A stretch of DNA of 64,000 nucleotides, taken from contig JAOTON010000900.1 of assembly GCA_034440635.1 (NCBI GenBank), positions 231,801 through 295,800 of the forward strand. The letters run 5' to 3'. The notes beneath the pieces were generated by a model, which made no database searches, was not told the DNA's origin, and saw only the letters and a list, made by a program, of their open reading frames with translations. Origin of the DNA: Lepas anatifera (taxonomy: Eukaryota; Arthropoda; Thecostraca; Lepadidae). A program made the translations under genes and the position numbers. Below are positions 25,601 through 38,478 of the stretch, piece after piece. Position 1 is the first letter of the stretch; the number at the start of each line of letters is the position of its first letter.

Positions 25601-27660
25601 ATCAAATGCTAGAATTTTTTTACAAAAACGTTACCATGTTGAGCAACAATGAGTTTTGAAACATTTTTTTGCAATGCTTCGTTTTGATAAAATAGCCGAC
25701 AGAAAATTATTTTTCTGAATTTCCATAAAATTGTATTTTTAATTGGAATCTAACAATCGATAAGTTGCAGTTTCCAAGCCGGGTTGCAGCACACTCTGAG
25801 GCTGATTCCTTTCAATCATGTAAAAACAGCAGCGGTAAAGGCTGCAATTTTTATGGTGATATGATATTTCACTCCGTGCCCGTCTTGCCCCATATCAATA
25901 AACACTAGAAAATTTCATTCTTGGCGATCACCATACATGATTTATATAAAAATTCAATCAGCTAATGCATGTTAAGGCTATCCCGACACAGAGGACACTA
26001 TCAGACCGCTGCAATCAAAACTACTAACAATGGGAGGGTGAACCGCTAATTTTCTTTTTCTAAAATTTTGACAAAACAACAAAGGTTAGGAATTCGTGTT
26101 TCTGGCTGATGATGATAGGGCATCCTAAGACGCACTAATGCAAGTAACGCGACATTTATACCATTGCTGGTTTGATCTACAGAGCTTGTACCCGTCTCAC
26201 CTACCATGTCTGTCTCGCCACCCTCTCCCCTAGAACAACATAACCTACAGTACCTTTTCGCCTATCAATTTCAAGCATCTGACCTGAGCTTTCAGAATAT
26301 AATGAGGTTGTTGGGGTACAAATATGTTATCTAGTAATTTTCTTACTTATGACTTGAGACGGGGCCAATTTTTTTGCTTGCCCCTTTATGAATTTATGGG
26401 GAAAGGGGCTCCTTTCAGTAGATACGGAATTCTCAAGCTGGAATTCCTCATGCCATGGAATTCCTCAACTAAGCACGTTCTTGGCCATCAAGTTGAGGTT
26501 TTGAGCATCTGAGCTATGTTCAACTGAGCAGGCCGTGAGGCTCTTGCTACTTTGCACTGAGTTAAGATAGATTCTCCATTTTGATATTTTCTGCTTGTCT
26601 TGTCACTGAGAGTCTATTGGTGTGCAATATAGCCATACTAGGCCAGTGTGTGACCATGCTATGGCTTGAGCTCATGCCATTTTCTCAATTTGACCTAGCA
26701 TGTTCCTATAATTAAGAATTTTATTCATCACTATAATGGGACTCCAGTGACACCTAAAAATATGGACTAGCATTATTAAGTAAAATATATGGGGGATATC
26801 TGTAATACTCCGCTGTTATTCTATGGAACCTTCTTCGACATTTGGTGACCTGTTTGTTGACCTGACTAGAATAAATTGTGATTTCTCTTTGTCTCGTCAA
26901 AAGCTTTCGGACGTCTCCCACAATTTTTCCTTATATTATCCCAGACATGAGATGGAGGGGGATACACTCTCCTCCAGTGTGGGGCATGCATCAGGTGCTT
27001 CCCCAACGGGGCTTGGGTGGAATTAGCTAGAAGAGAGAATAGAAGAAGCAGAAGATAAGGCAAGGTGCCGGTGAAAAGATATAAGTATGTGGGCGAGCTG
27101 AAAAGAATAGGGAGCAGGGTGCTGCGAGCACAGGGATGTGGCTCGGGAAAGACGGACAAGAGAGGAGGACAGAACATCAAGGGAAAGGGGGGTCAGATAG
27201 AGCCGAGCAGGGTAGAAAGAGGGAAGAGCAGGGCTCTTATGGGCAGACAGATGAGGTCGGGAAGGGCGGACAAGACAGGAGGGTAGGGTACTGCTGCAGA
27301 CCATCAAACAGAGCCGTTCAGTGCGGCCAAGAAGAAAGAACTGTTGGGCGGCCGGATAGAGACGGGAAACTACGCAGGTTAGGGTGGCCTGTAAAATATG
27401 ATATTTTAAATTTGGAAAACTGACGAGTGTAGGAGAATTGGCGCCGTGAGGCATAGACTTTGGATTGGGGTAGCTAATATCTACAATTATGGGCCAAAAT
27501 CACTGGTAGTTACTGGTGGCAACGGCACGAGGGACCACTGGCAAAATGTCCACCAGCGAGTAGTTTAAAATATGTCCTGCGTCATATAATATACAGGCCA
27601 ATAACATTCAGATCCAACCCAAACCTCCTCAGAAGCTACTAGTCCAATCCTGCACGATCA
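22700..27660. other. Intergenic; no gene recognised
   Basis: Contains a GC-rich islet at 24220-24540 with three GTGGGGGTGGAC-like units and a purine-rich tract at 27030-27300. Text near 24137-24200 (GTGCCCGACAGATTT, GCAGCTCTGCCTATAAG) is shared, inverted in part, with 11410-11470. Confidence 0.45.
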
Positions 27661-28040
27661 CAGTGTTGTGGGAATGACCTAGGACCTAAAAGATGATACA
27701 GATGACGTAAAGCGCAAAGACTGGCAGCCTAAAGCCAAGTCCAGAAACTAAAACGTCTACACCTAAAAAGCCCAAAGGCTCGTCAGGTAAGATAAGAAAG
27801 CGTGGGATGAGGTAAATACAACGTTTCGGTCTTGGACCGTCGTCAGGCGAGCCCTCGCCTGACGACGGTCCAAGACCGAAACGTTGTATTTACTCATCCC
27901 CTTTTTCTTATCTTTACTTGACGTAGCCTTTTGGGCTTTTAGGGTGTGACGTTTTAGTTTCTGGACTTGCTTTTAGGCTGCCTCTTTTGCGCTTTACTGT
28001 ATCTGTATCATCTTTTAGGGTCCTGGTCATTCCAACACTG
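27661..28040. repeat. Large inverted repeat (arms about 190 bp)
   Basis: The left arm 27661-27852 is complementary to 27855-28040, almost perfectly near the centre (CGCCTGACGACGGTCCAAG with its complement) and with indels outwards. Each arm carries CTGACGA, a GGTC/GACC stem and GAAACGTTGTA. Confidence 0.85.
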
Positions 28041-29685
28041 CGGTTTATGGACCCTATCTTCACAGGCCTTCGAGAACTTATTATTTCCTGCACGATCAGT
28101 TTCAGAACCAGAGCTGTGGATCTTAACTCCAATCCAGATCCAGATGGGTTCACATGGGCAACATTTTGGAATCATATAGAAATTCCCATCCATAATGTTC
28201 GTATTCTCTTACCCAACCTACCTCATCAGCTGTGGAGGAGGGGCACCAGGTGAGTTTCCTGGTCGGGAGACATCTAATGCGTGGCCGCGGCCTCTGAAAA
28301 ATTCTTACAAGGGCAGTGGATGGATTCTGTTTGAGGCCTTGCGCCTCATGCTCTATTATCGTAGAAAAATGAAGCAATGACGTCACATCAAATGGAAGTC
28401 GTGACAAAATACTTAGAGCACACGGCTCCGGCTTCGGGTTGATGCGGCTATTTCCAACCGGCACCATGTGCCGCGCCGCTTGCTTACTTAAGGGTTTTTA
28501 TAAGGCGCTCTGTGCAAGGCACCTTTGCCCGCCTCTAAAGCGTGCCGCGGCGCTGCCGGCGTTAGCAGTGCCTGCGCGGAGGAGGTGTACGCCACACAGA
28601 TGGCGGCTATCGCGCCACGCGGCGCACTCGCTGTGTGCTCAGATTAGACGAATTATCACTATCTGTGTTCGCACCGCGCGACAAAATGATTTGTTAGTTC
28701 TGCGTATTTGCTCTGTTTATGATAGAGCCAGAGCAAGCGAAGCCGGTTATTGTTCCAACACGGGTTCTGACGCCGCGCCGAGTGCAATTAGCTGGCAGAG
28801 GCGGTCGGCGGCCGAGGAGGGATTTATGGCCGTCGGCGGTATCGCGGCCTCTGAGGTCGACCGCCGCCGCGCTCACATAAATCATGACGATGCTGGCGCA
28901 CCTCCCGCGATTGCCGCACCATAAAGGCTGAATAGAATCTACACCGCCAAAATGTTGACCCAAGATAGGTGTGTCCGTTTCGGCAGTAATTAAACTTGAT
29001 AAAGTGAATCCGCAAGCCGATAGCTCGTGTGATGATCGTGGCACCGGAGCACTCCGCAGTGACGAGGTATATTCACTGAAATAATGCTGTGACTACCTAA
29101 CGCTTCAAGTAAATTCATAGCTCAACGGAGATGCAGCGATAGGTGTTGGAGGGTTTAAGCTCTGGGCATGGATCGTAGATGGGGATTGATCCAGAGAGTG
29201 TCCTTTGCCAATCACAAAACTGAAAGGGCGATGGATATGTTTAACAAACTGAAAGAGGAATATTAGCCTGAATTCCGGAATTATGCCTCCAATAACTCAA
29301 AGATCCAAATAATCATCACATACCATAATAACATAACCATAACTTAATACCATAAGGCGTATAACTTTGTATCTATCGCGAGAGGTGCATACTTAATAGC
29401 TGGCAATTAATTGTTTCTCTCAGAAGAAATTACATGAAAAGCGTCCAAACTGCAAAAGCCACTGGGGTTCCGTAGGGTAAAACAGCCAAAATGCAAATAA
29501 TATTTTACGAGTGCTCGGGCGATCGCCGAAGGCTCAGAAATCTACAGCCCAATGGTTGTAGCTAATCCTCAGTATGTAGAATAGGTATACGCTGATAACG
29601 ACATAAGCCAGGTTCGACATTCCTGTTCGTTGTGTGGCTTCACTATCTTGTTTACTCTCATTTGGTTTTTCCAAACCAACCTTTC

Positions 29686-29706
29686 AATATATATATATAT
29701 ATATAT
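29686..29706. repeat. (AT)n microsatellite
   Basis: About ten AT dinucleotides. Confidence 0.85.
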
Positions 29707-30147
29707 CACTGGCTAACTAGCAACTAGGTAGGTACCGCAAATATACCTATTCTCACTTACTTCGAAAGCTCTGACAAAGGTACATCTAAGGCCGTTCATT
29801 CTTAATCCAATTTAAGATTAGGCATTATATTGGAAAAATTTATTGAATAAAATCAGCTTTCCAATGTTTTGACATCTTGGCAGTGGCGGATCCAGGGGAG
29901 GGGGGAGGCGATTCGGGCACGGCCCCCAAAATTAAATAGAAAGGGACCAAACCCTCTTTATCCCTCCCCTGAAAGCGAACTTCGGAAGTAAAAAGCTGTT
30001 GGTCTTATATGTGTTTCTCTTAATTTGTATCGTTGTTAAAAGCTGTTGACTGGATTTTTGCGGCGTTTCAGGCTTCTAGAAACTTGCAAATGTGGTATAT
30101 CTGGCGATTTTACATTATACGTTTTAAGAGTCATATTTTGAAACTGT

Positions 30148-30372
30148 TGTCAGTAGTTGAATGTTTTGGGTATTGTTGGTTATTTGTGAAGTTTAACTTC
30201 CGAATTTTCGAGTTTATTGATGCTCTTTTCACGAAAGGCTCTATTTATTTATATTGTTTTTGATAGCTATCTTTTTCTGTTGAAAAGAGCTATCAATTAA
30301 CTCGAATATTCAAGTTTAACTTTCATCAAATAACGACTATATCCCAAAACTTTCTAACTACTTGATTTTACA
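30148..30372. repeat. Imperfect fold-back (arms about 90-100 bp)
   Basis: Left arm 30148-30237 (AGTAGTTGAATGTTTTGGG through TTTATTGATGCTCTTTTC) pairs with 30270-30372 read in reverse. The loop holds GATAGCTATC. It may be a MITE or a hairpin RNA source. Confidence 0.65.
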
Positions 30373-32085
30373 TTAGTGTATACATAATAGTACGGAATAT
30401 GACGTTAGCAGCGGTGGTCGGCATAATCCAAATCGTTAACACGTTTTTGTATGAACCGTAACTTTTACTTAACGCGTTGCTTGGTCCGATTAGTCAGCAT
30501 TGTTATCATTTAGGTAAGCTGTAGTAAATATCAGAGCCATCAAGTGCCTAACTATATAGAAAGTCTAGGTGAAGGAACTAAAAATTACGTCAGCAAGGTA
30601 TAACTGTGGTATTTTTATACGTGACCAAAACGTGATTTGACAGAAACCTGAATTCAGAACCAAGTTTTTCGTGTTTATTTGAACCAGTAAACCGGAAGCA
30701 TTCTAATTGATTAAAAATCAACCTTCCATCATCATCATCATTTTAACCCTCGCCCCGGCGGGGTGCGTTTGAACAACCCTCGGGTTTTTTCTGGCGGCAC
30801 AAAAAGGTGGCACGAAGCGCCGCAGTACTTGGCACAGCTTATCCTTGATCAGTTCCGCAACTTTACTCAAAATTTTAAGGTTGGGTCATCTCAGGTCAGG
30901 TCTCCAGTGCAGGTCAAGTGACCTTATATCCAAAAATGCTTAAGGTGGCATAAGTAAGAAATGTGCGAATATATCAAATTGAAACGTATCCCACATAATG
31001 GGCCCACCGAGTACTACAACATATAGTCCGTGATTTTTCATGTCGATGACCTAAATTCAGGTACGGATCATGACCTTCATTAGAAATGCATGTGGAAAAC
31101 AGGAATGGGGCTGTATTTGTTTAGATACAGCTGAGAATACCTTCATATTCTCCAAATCATAGTATCCTGGGCCCCTCTCTAGGTTCATGTTGCATTTTTA
31201 TCTTTGACCTCTGAGAGGTCATTTGGGCTACCTACTTAAGCAAATTTTCAGACTTGGGTCAATAATTTTGCAAAAAATTACCAAGCTTTTATTTTAACCC
31301 ATTAACGCCCAGCGGGTCATTTTTGTCCTCTGACTTTGACAGGCTGCAGAATCGGTACCAGTGAAGTGATCTTCATGTTTATGATATGGATGTGTGTTTC
31401 AGAGCGTGGACAAGCTGGAAAAATGCATTTGAAAATTATAGGTTATTATGGGACGATTTTGGTGGAACTTGTTTTGGCGAGGTTTTGGTCAGCGTGAGAT
31501 AGCTCTGCAAATTTTGTTTCTCGAAATAACATATGGAAGCTGAAAAGGGTTTGCATGATTAACATTAAGCCAAGACCACTAAGAGTCAGATGGTGAAGAA
31601 GGAGTAAGATTTTCTTGAACGGCTTTGCCATGAGGCATCGTCAAATATGAAGCGGACAAAAATGACCCGCTGGGCGTTGCAGACATCTGCGGGCCGCTGA
31701 AAATGAGGAAAAGGATGTGTCCTGTCCTCCCGTCTGGTGGGTTAGGTGCGCAATGTTACCTAGAGGGTAGGGAGGCATTGTGGGTCCTGCGAATGCAGGG
31801 TTGTCAGTTTGTATATTTTTCATCAAATCTGAAGATTTTTAGTGCAATGTCGATACGTTTGGAAACTTTGAAGTTCATGAAATGCTTCCTACCGTTTTCG
31901 GGGTCTGTCTTATTTTGGGAATGATTATCATATAATTTTAACGGAAACATGCAAGATGGTTCCAGTATTTTGTAAAGGTGTTATTAAATACAATTTTCAG
32001 GGGTTTTGAAAACTTATCAAAATTTTAGCACTGACTAAAAGCTAGCAGAGCCTTGTCCTTTTCCCTTGATTGATTGTGTGTAGTG

Positions 32086-33683
32086 CACAGAAAGAAATTT
32101 TACAAGGGCAAACCTTGTCAGACCCTTGTTTACATGGAAAATTACTAGGGTAAAACGCAAAGCTTGTACGTTCAAAATCCATGCCACGAAAACAAGAGAA
32201 ATACAAAGAAAAACCATGTAGAACAATGGTAGAACCATAGTACGACAAGGGTTGCTAGAAGACGTTGTACAAACCTTGTAACTTAACTATGGTTAACCTA
32301 CATGGCAAAGACAATGGCTGACAACGTCCCCACAAGCCCTCTACTAGGTCATGATTGCCTCATTACAAGGGTAGAACAAAGCCTTGTGTCCGCCTTGTAC
32401 GCAACCGCAGCCTTCCTACAAGAGCGTGACGAGATTAGAACCTTGCTTACACAACCGCTTTACCAGTGCGTAACGGGGAGGGAACAAGGGTGTTGCAAGG
32501 CTTCTTACAAGGGTAAAACGAGACTCGGATTACGTCTTTACAACAGCGGCAGATCCAGAACTTCATTTCGGGGGGTTGGGAAAGCTTCGGCGCTCGCGCC
32601 TCCTCCGCCATAGTGTCTGGACAGCATCCGACTACGCATTTACTTTAGGCACTCTGACATTTCATGGTGTGGGGGGGCTTGAGCCCTCTCAGCCCCTCCC
32701 TTGTACCTACCTCTGCTTCAAAGGAACTTTTCAGTCTCTATGCGAAAGCTAAAGCGTTTTCTGGCCGAAATGCAACCGGAAGACCATCGGTAGAAAAAGG
32801 GTAAGCATTGAACCACCTCTCAAGCAAGAAAATAACCCGCACGTTGGTTTACCCATATCGGTAAAACACAGTATCACTCATCAGGCGCCGATCCATCTGA
32901 AGACACCAACAAGATCATATTGGAACTCAACTCACCATATTTTTCAAACGGGCCCATAGGGCAAACACAATTAGGTTCTACCCACTGCAGGTGGGTAGAA
33001 CCTAATTAATTAGTAGAGCCTAAGCCATATGATCAAATAGTCTGTGCTCGTTTGACACGAAAATATGAGCCTTAATACCAATATGGCATACATGCCTGAA
33101 GTAACCACATACCTACTTACCTGGACCTGGATTAACCATTCCAAAATGCCTCACTTTTCAACTATTGGAACAGAGAACAATACTTTCCACTCGCAGATCA
33201 CTGACAAATATTCCAGACAGCTTCCAAAGTTCCACGATTGATTAAAATAAGTCACATTTATTCTAACCTACATGGCATGCGTGCCAGGCCAGTGTGTAAT
33301 GCCACGGTTTAACAGAAAGCAAGATGGCGGCCGTAACCCGAGCAGGTATTTGAAACCATAGTCAAACGACAATGGCCGAGCAAGGGTGCAGCAACGCCCT
33401 AGCTTTACCTGCCAGCTATTTACAATGCCACTACAACGCCTAGTAATCAGTTAGTACAGCGCTGGTGCGCAAACAAGGTATGAACCAGGCATGAACGAGG
33501 CGCGCACAGTTGTGGCACAAGGCAAGGTTGTCATTCCGTAGTAATTGCATTGCTTTATGTTAGTGACATAACCAGGGTTGTTTTACTTTGGTAATTGAAC
33601 TACGGTGCAACTATTGTTCTGCAATGGTAAAACTTGTAGAAACACAATTTTAAGCTTGTACCTTGTAATAAATTCTTTCTGTG
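32086..33683 (+). mobile_element. TA-type inverted-repeat element, copy A (1598 bp)
   Basis: Collinear with 34451-36006 in opposite orientation. It starts CACAGAAAGAAATTTTACAA and ends TAAATTCTTTCTGTG. The flanking dinucleotides are TG on both sides rather than TA. It contains a local palindrome at 32970-33008 that is missing from copy B. Copies A and B together form an inverted repeat about 770 bp apart. Confidence 0.8.
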
Positions 33684-34450
33684 TGGATAGAGAGGATAGG
33701 GAACAGTAGCGGATTGAGGACTTCATTGGGTGGTGGGGAGGGGGTTGGGGTCTCGAGCCTCCCCGCCATGGCCTCGGAACAGCCCTCAGTAGTGCATTTA
33801 GGTACTATAGGCACACCGACATTTCGGTAGGGGGGCTTGAGCCTTCCTAGCCCACTTGTGTCCACTAATGATTGAAAGCCAATGACCAGCTGACAAAAAT
33901 GAGTTGGAAATTATCGCGGCCGCCGCGCTGGTTTGTTTTGACGAGATGGTGCAGTGTCAAACGTCTGGAACAGTATAGAATGGGTGAAAGCTTGGGAAGT
34001 TCTAGAACTTCTGTCTAAAACCCAACTATCACTATTTTTGCTTGGTTCTAGTAAAGTGAAACTACCATGAGTGAACATCCCGGGGTTAGGAGGAGGGGTC
34101 AAGACCTGCCTGTATTTTTGTCTCCCACAGACTTTGTCTAGGGCTTGGATTGCAGTGCCAGCGTTAAACCATCCAGAACCCCTCCTGGATCGAGAAGAAA
34201 TCTCCAGCCATGGAGACATAAAATATCGAAAGCATAGCTGTTAGCAATGCCACAGATCAAATGTTTTGCAGGAAAAGAAGCAAAATAAGTTGTTTTAAGT
34301 GCGCAAGATAGCGGAGCGGATCAGGTGCATATCATAATCATACCATAACAAAATATATTAGTCATGAGGATGAGAAAGATGATGAGCTGACCAGCGTTAC
34401 AATGACCAGTGGCGTGCCTGGAAATGTGGAGGTTCACATTTATGAAACTA

Positions 34451-36006
34451 CACAGAAAGAATTTATTACAAGGTACAAGCTAAAAATTGTGTTTCTCAAG
34501 TTTTACCATTGCAGAACAATAGTTGCACCGTAGTTCAATTACCGAAGTAAAACAACCCTGGTTAAGTCACTAGCATAAAGCAATGCAATTACTACGGAAT
34601 GACAACCTTGCCTTGTGCCACAATAGTGTGCGCCTCGTTCATACCTGGTTCATACCTTGCTTGCGCACCAGCGCTGACTAACTGAATACTAGGCGTTGTA
34701 GTGGCATTGTTAATAGCTGGTAGGTAAAGCTAGGGCGTTGTTGCACCCTTGCTCGGCCATTGTCGTTTGACTATGGTTTCAAATACCTGCTCGGGTTACG
34801 GTCGCCATCTTGCTTTCTGTTTCCCGTGGCGATCACAGTGGCCTGGCACGCATGCCGTGTAGGTTAGAATAAATGTGACTTATTTTAATTAATCGTGGAA
34901 CTTTGGAAGCTGTCTGGAATATCGTCAGTGATCTGCGAGTGGAAAGTATTGTTCTCTGTTCCAATAGTTGAAAAGTGAGGCATTTTGGAATGGTCAATCC
35001 AGGTCCAGGTAAGTAGGGATGTGGTTACGTCAGGCATGTATGCCATATTGGTATTAAGGCTCATATTTTCGTGTCAAAGGGCACAGATTATTTGACCATA
35101 TGGCTTAGGTACCTGCAGTGAGTAGAACCTAATTGTGTTTGCCTCATGGGCCCGTTTGAAAATACGGTGAGTTGAGTTCCAATATGATATTTTGTTGGTG
35201 TCTTCAGATGGATCGGTGGCTGATGAGTGATGCTGTGTTTTACCGATATGGGTAAGACAACGTGCGGGTTATTTTCTTGCTTGAGAGGTGGCTCAATGCT
35301 TACCCCTTTTCTACCGATGGTCTTCCGGTTGCATTTGGGGCCAGAAAACGCTTTAGCTTTCGCATAGAGACTGAAAAGTTCCTTTTGAAGCAGAGGTAGG
35401 TACAAGGGGAGGGGCTAAGAGGGCTCAAGCCCCTTCCCATCATGAAATGTCGAGTGCCTGAAGTAAATGCGTAGTCGGATGCTGTCTAGCACTATGGCGG
35501 GGAGGCGCGAACGCCCAAGCTTCCCCCGAAATGAAGTCCTGGATCTGCCGCTGTTGTAAAGACGTAATCCGAGTCTCGTTTCACCCTTGTAATAAGCCTT
35601 GCAACACCCTTGTTCCTCCCGTTAGCACTGGTAGAGCGGTTGTGCAAGCAAGGTTCTAATCTCGTCACGCTTTTGTAGGAAGGCTGCCGTTGTGTACAAG
35701 GCGGGCACAAGACTTTGTTCTACCCTTGTTATGGGGTAATCATCACCTAGTAGAGGGCTTGTGGGGACGTTGTCAGCCATTGTCTTTGCCATGTAGGTTA
35801 ACCATAGTTAAGTTACAAGGTTTGTACAACGTCTTCTAGCAACCATTGTTGTACTATGGTTGTACCATTGTTCTCATGGTTTTTCCTTGTATTTCCTTGT
35901 TTTTGTGGCACGGATTTTGAACGTACAAGCTTTGCGTTTTACCTAGTAATTTTCCATGTAAACAAGGGTCTGACAAGGTTTGCCCTTGTAAAAATTTCTT
36001 TCTGTG
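34451..36006 (-). mobile_element. TA-flanked inverted-repeat element, copy B (1556 bp)
   Basis: Terminal repeats CACAGAAAGAATTT and AAATTTCTTTCTGTG, with a TA duplication at 34449-34450 and 36007-36008. The homologous locus at 8551-8560 has a single TA and no element, so ends and target duplication are established by direct comparison. There is no transposase ORF, so it is non-autonomous and Tc1/mariner-like by target. The interior is rich in ACAAGG/CCTTGT hexamers. Confidence 0.85.
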
Positions 36007-36954
36007 TATGAAGGCGCTACTTGTTCCAAGAAAAGTTGGAAAGATGGGAATGGACCCGTTTGGAGATTTGGAGATTAATCAAGCTAATGTGCACCGCGTG
36101 GGGAGCTAACAGATTGAGTTTTCAAAACTTTTCATCTGTATGCTGAATATTACGATTACTCGTTGAAGCTCAGTGAGCATCAGTCACAAAGTTTGGGAGG
36201 CGGAGAAGGAAGGGGGTAGAGAAAAAGAAACGGTTTCCCAAAACCTTTGATATTCACAAATATTCTTAAAATACTATGATGTTCACAATTTTAGTCTATC
36301 CCCGCAAATCATCAGTCTAGGTTAACCACGTTTGTATACTATTTGCAAATATGCTGTTAGTGTTGCCTTTAATTAAACCTTAAGAGCATAGAACTGTCTA
36401 AACATTTTACTACACAATATACAAGAGGAAATAAAAACACTTCACAAAACTGCAGTAAAAGCGATGCGCATTGGCCGCTGAGTGCGGTGACAGCGCCGCC
36501 TGGGAGCCGGCCGCGCAGTGCCAGCCGATATCCCAAACGCCCAGCGGGTCATTTTTGTCGGTGTCATATCTCAGAATCTAAAAGTGGTATCGATTTAAAA
36601 CTTTCGGAACATCTTATTGGGCATATTCTAAGCATGGAAACATTTTTCGCCAATTTGAAAGCTGGAAGTAGGTGCGAGCGTTAATGGGTTAATACCATTA
36701 CATTAAGATTGTTATTGCGAGTCGATTGATATGCATATTGACCATGCTAGATTAGCAGCCTTGATCTGACCTTGGGTCATGTCGTTTTTGTGTTTTGACT
36801 TGGTATAGTCCTATTATACATCATTCAATTTTCCGTAACCAAAGGAAGCGAATGGTGTCTAAAAAGTTATTTTAATTCAACTCTGTCAGACGCTAGAACT
36901 CAAAACTCTTCTCTAGCATGCCACCTTCTTTTATTTTTATTTTTTCTGTTATGG

Positions 36955-37140
36955 CCACTCCCAACAGGCACACTTGCCCAATTACAGGGGGTATAGGCGT
37001 GGGTGTTTAAGGATATTCTCCAACGGGTCAGATCGGACACGGAAGGCGGTTTCCCGCCGTGGGGATTAAACCCACGCTAATCCATGCTATCCGATCCGAA
37101 GACGGACAACGAAGCCACTGGGCCGCACAAGCCTTTTTGA
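36955..37140 (-). mobile_element. tRNA-derived SINE, second copy, nested in a TTAA element
   Basis: On the minus strand: GGCCCAGTGGCTTCGTTGTC, GGGTTTAATCCC, a tail GGGAGTGGCCAT and then an A-rich stretch. It interrupts the TTAA-flanked element 30747-37330; the uninterrupted relative at 39915-40917 lacks these about 185 bp. That makes the insertion and its relative age unambiguous. Confidence 0.78.
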
Positions 37141-37334
37141 CCAATCGTGATCTCAATATTGACCTGAGCCAAAAAAAGACCAATGTAGTTTCTTCATGAA
37201 TTTGTATAAGCTATCCAGCAGCGTTCGCGTTTTTTTTTTTTGCTATTCCGAATAGGAGTCGAGTTCAAAGGGGTGTTTAAGCACCCCCCCATCATGGCGA
37301 AGGTGGCTCGGAGGGCCGCCGGGGCGGGTGTTAA

Positions 37335-38474
37335 TAAAAACGACCATCACCAACGTTTAGTTGCAGCATTTTAATGGCATCACTAAATATAATTTGGCGA
37401 AAATCTGTAACCAAAAACCAATATTCAGCGTGCTTGTTTGAAATATTTTACCGCATCTTTTCTTCCAACCATTCAACCACAATTTGTTGTATCATTTTTT
37501 TAGCAACAGGTTTCATCCAGCGGCGACGCTTGAAAATTATCACAGCCTAGACACGATTGGCTTAGAGGTAAGTACGTCGCCCAGGCTTTTTTACCTGATA
37601 GTGGACAGGGGCGGATCCAGCAGGTCGGTTGGAGAGGGGCAAGCTCAAAACGATGAGCAAAAATAATATCTATATTTAAATGTTAGATTATATACAAATT
37701 AAAAAAAACACATTTGCTGGTGTATCGTGGAATCGGTAATGCGGCAGTATATGAAGGTACAAGGCAAGCAAGATTCAAGAAGGATAGGTAGATAGGTAAG
37801 TAAGCTGGGAAGGACAAGGTACTCACGAGAGCTTCCCATTTCAAGGACAGCTTCGGCACTTCATTTTTATGACGTCCCATTTCTCGTGGTACGATCGATT
37901 CGTTAACGGATTTTTTAAATTTCATCGACAAGATTTTGTGCCAGGACTCACGTCCTTCATAAGGGTTTCACAAATTAAATAAATTGTTAATAGTTGCCAA
38001 ACAACTGCCCCGCACTAGAGAAGGCTAGAAATCCGCGAACACTAAAATGTCAATAAACGAATCCGCTGTAATCAAGGTCCTGACGAGGTCATCATGTGTA
38101 GCATACCTAGTTGCTGATTTAATGAGCCAGTTCTCAGGCCTGAATGAATAAGGTATTAGAAATGTTAATCAGAAAGCACACGTTAGGTTTGCCACGAAGT
38201 TAGGCAGATTCAGCGAAATCGCAAAGTGCCTAATCTCACCTTGCTGACGGTAAGAGCTGCGAACGTGTATTGTCAGAGATGCAAATCATCAGCTCTTTGA
38301 CCCAATTTCAGTTTTCAGTTTCAGTTTATTTGGGCACATCCCACAAAACGAGGCTTTTCATGCACCGCGTCAAGTAAGAGAAAAAATCGTGTGGTTGTGT
38401 AAAACATGCGTGAAAGAGTAAAAGTGTAGACAAACTCCATACTTTCGTTAAATCGACATTCAAAACATCGCCTC
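37335..38474. other. Intergenic; nothing recognised
   Basis: Holds a hAT-like end near 37607 (CAGGGGCGGATCCAGC); otherwise AT-rich. Confidence 0.45.
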
Positions 38475-38478
38475 TTAA

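Larger units (their letters stand above)
28041..30740. other. Intergenic; CpG-rich block and AT-rich remainder
   Basis: 28430-28925 is CpG-rich with a 161-aa frame lacking any recognised domain. The rest contains an AT microsatellite, a hAT-like end at 29883 and the fold-back at 30148-30372. Confidence 0.45.
31298..36688. mobile_element. TTAA-flanked family 4 element (composite, 5.4 kb) nested in family 3
   Basis: Starts CCCATTAACGCCCAGCGGGT and ends GGCGTTAATGGG-like sequence (GAGCGTTAATGGG), with TTAA at 31294-31297 and 36689-36692. The distal part (33983-34448 and 36009-36688) is homologous to 8084-9248. The subterminal motif AAAATGACCCGCTGGGCGTT recurs inverted at about 31657-31676, so the left 380 bp may be a separate small copy. 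Confidence 0.72.
30747..37330 (+). mobile_element. TTAA-flanked MITE, family 3 copy b, split by nested insertions
   Basis: TTAA at 30743-30746 and 37331-37334. The left 551 bp (to 31297) and the right part (from 36693) align with 39915-40917. Removing the insertion 31298-36688, one TTAA copy and the SINE at 36955-37140 leaves about 1.0 kb, equal to the intact relative. Confidence 0.8.

Noticed and set aside
28439..28924. 161-aa gene in a CpG-rich block
   Set aside because: No domain, Arg/Ala-rich by composition, and no splice or promoter support.
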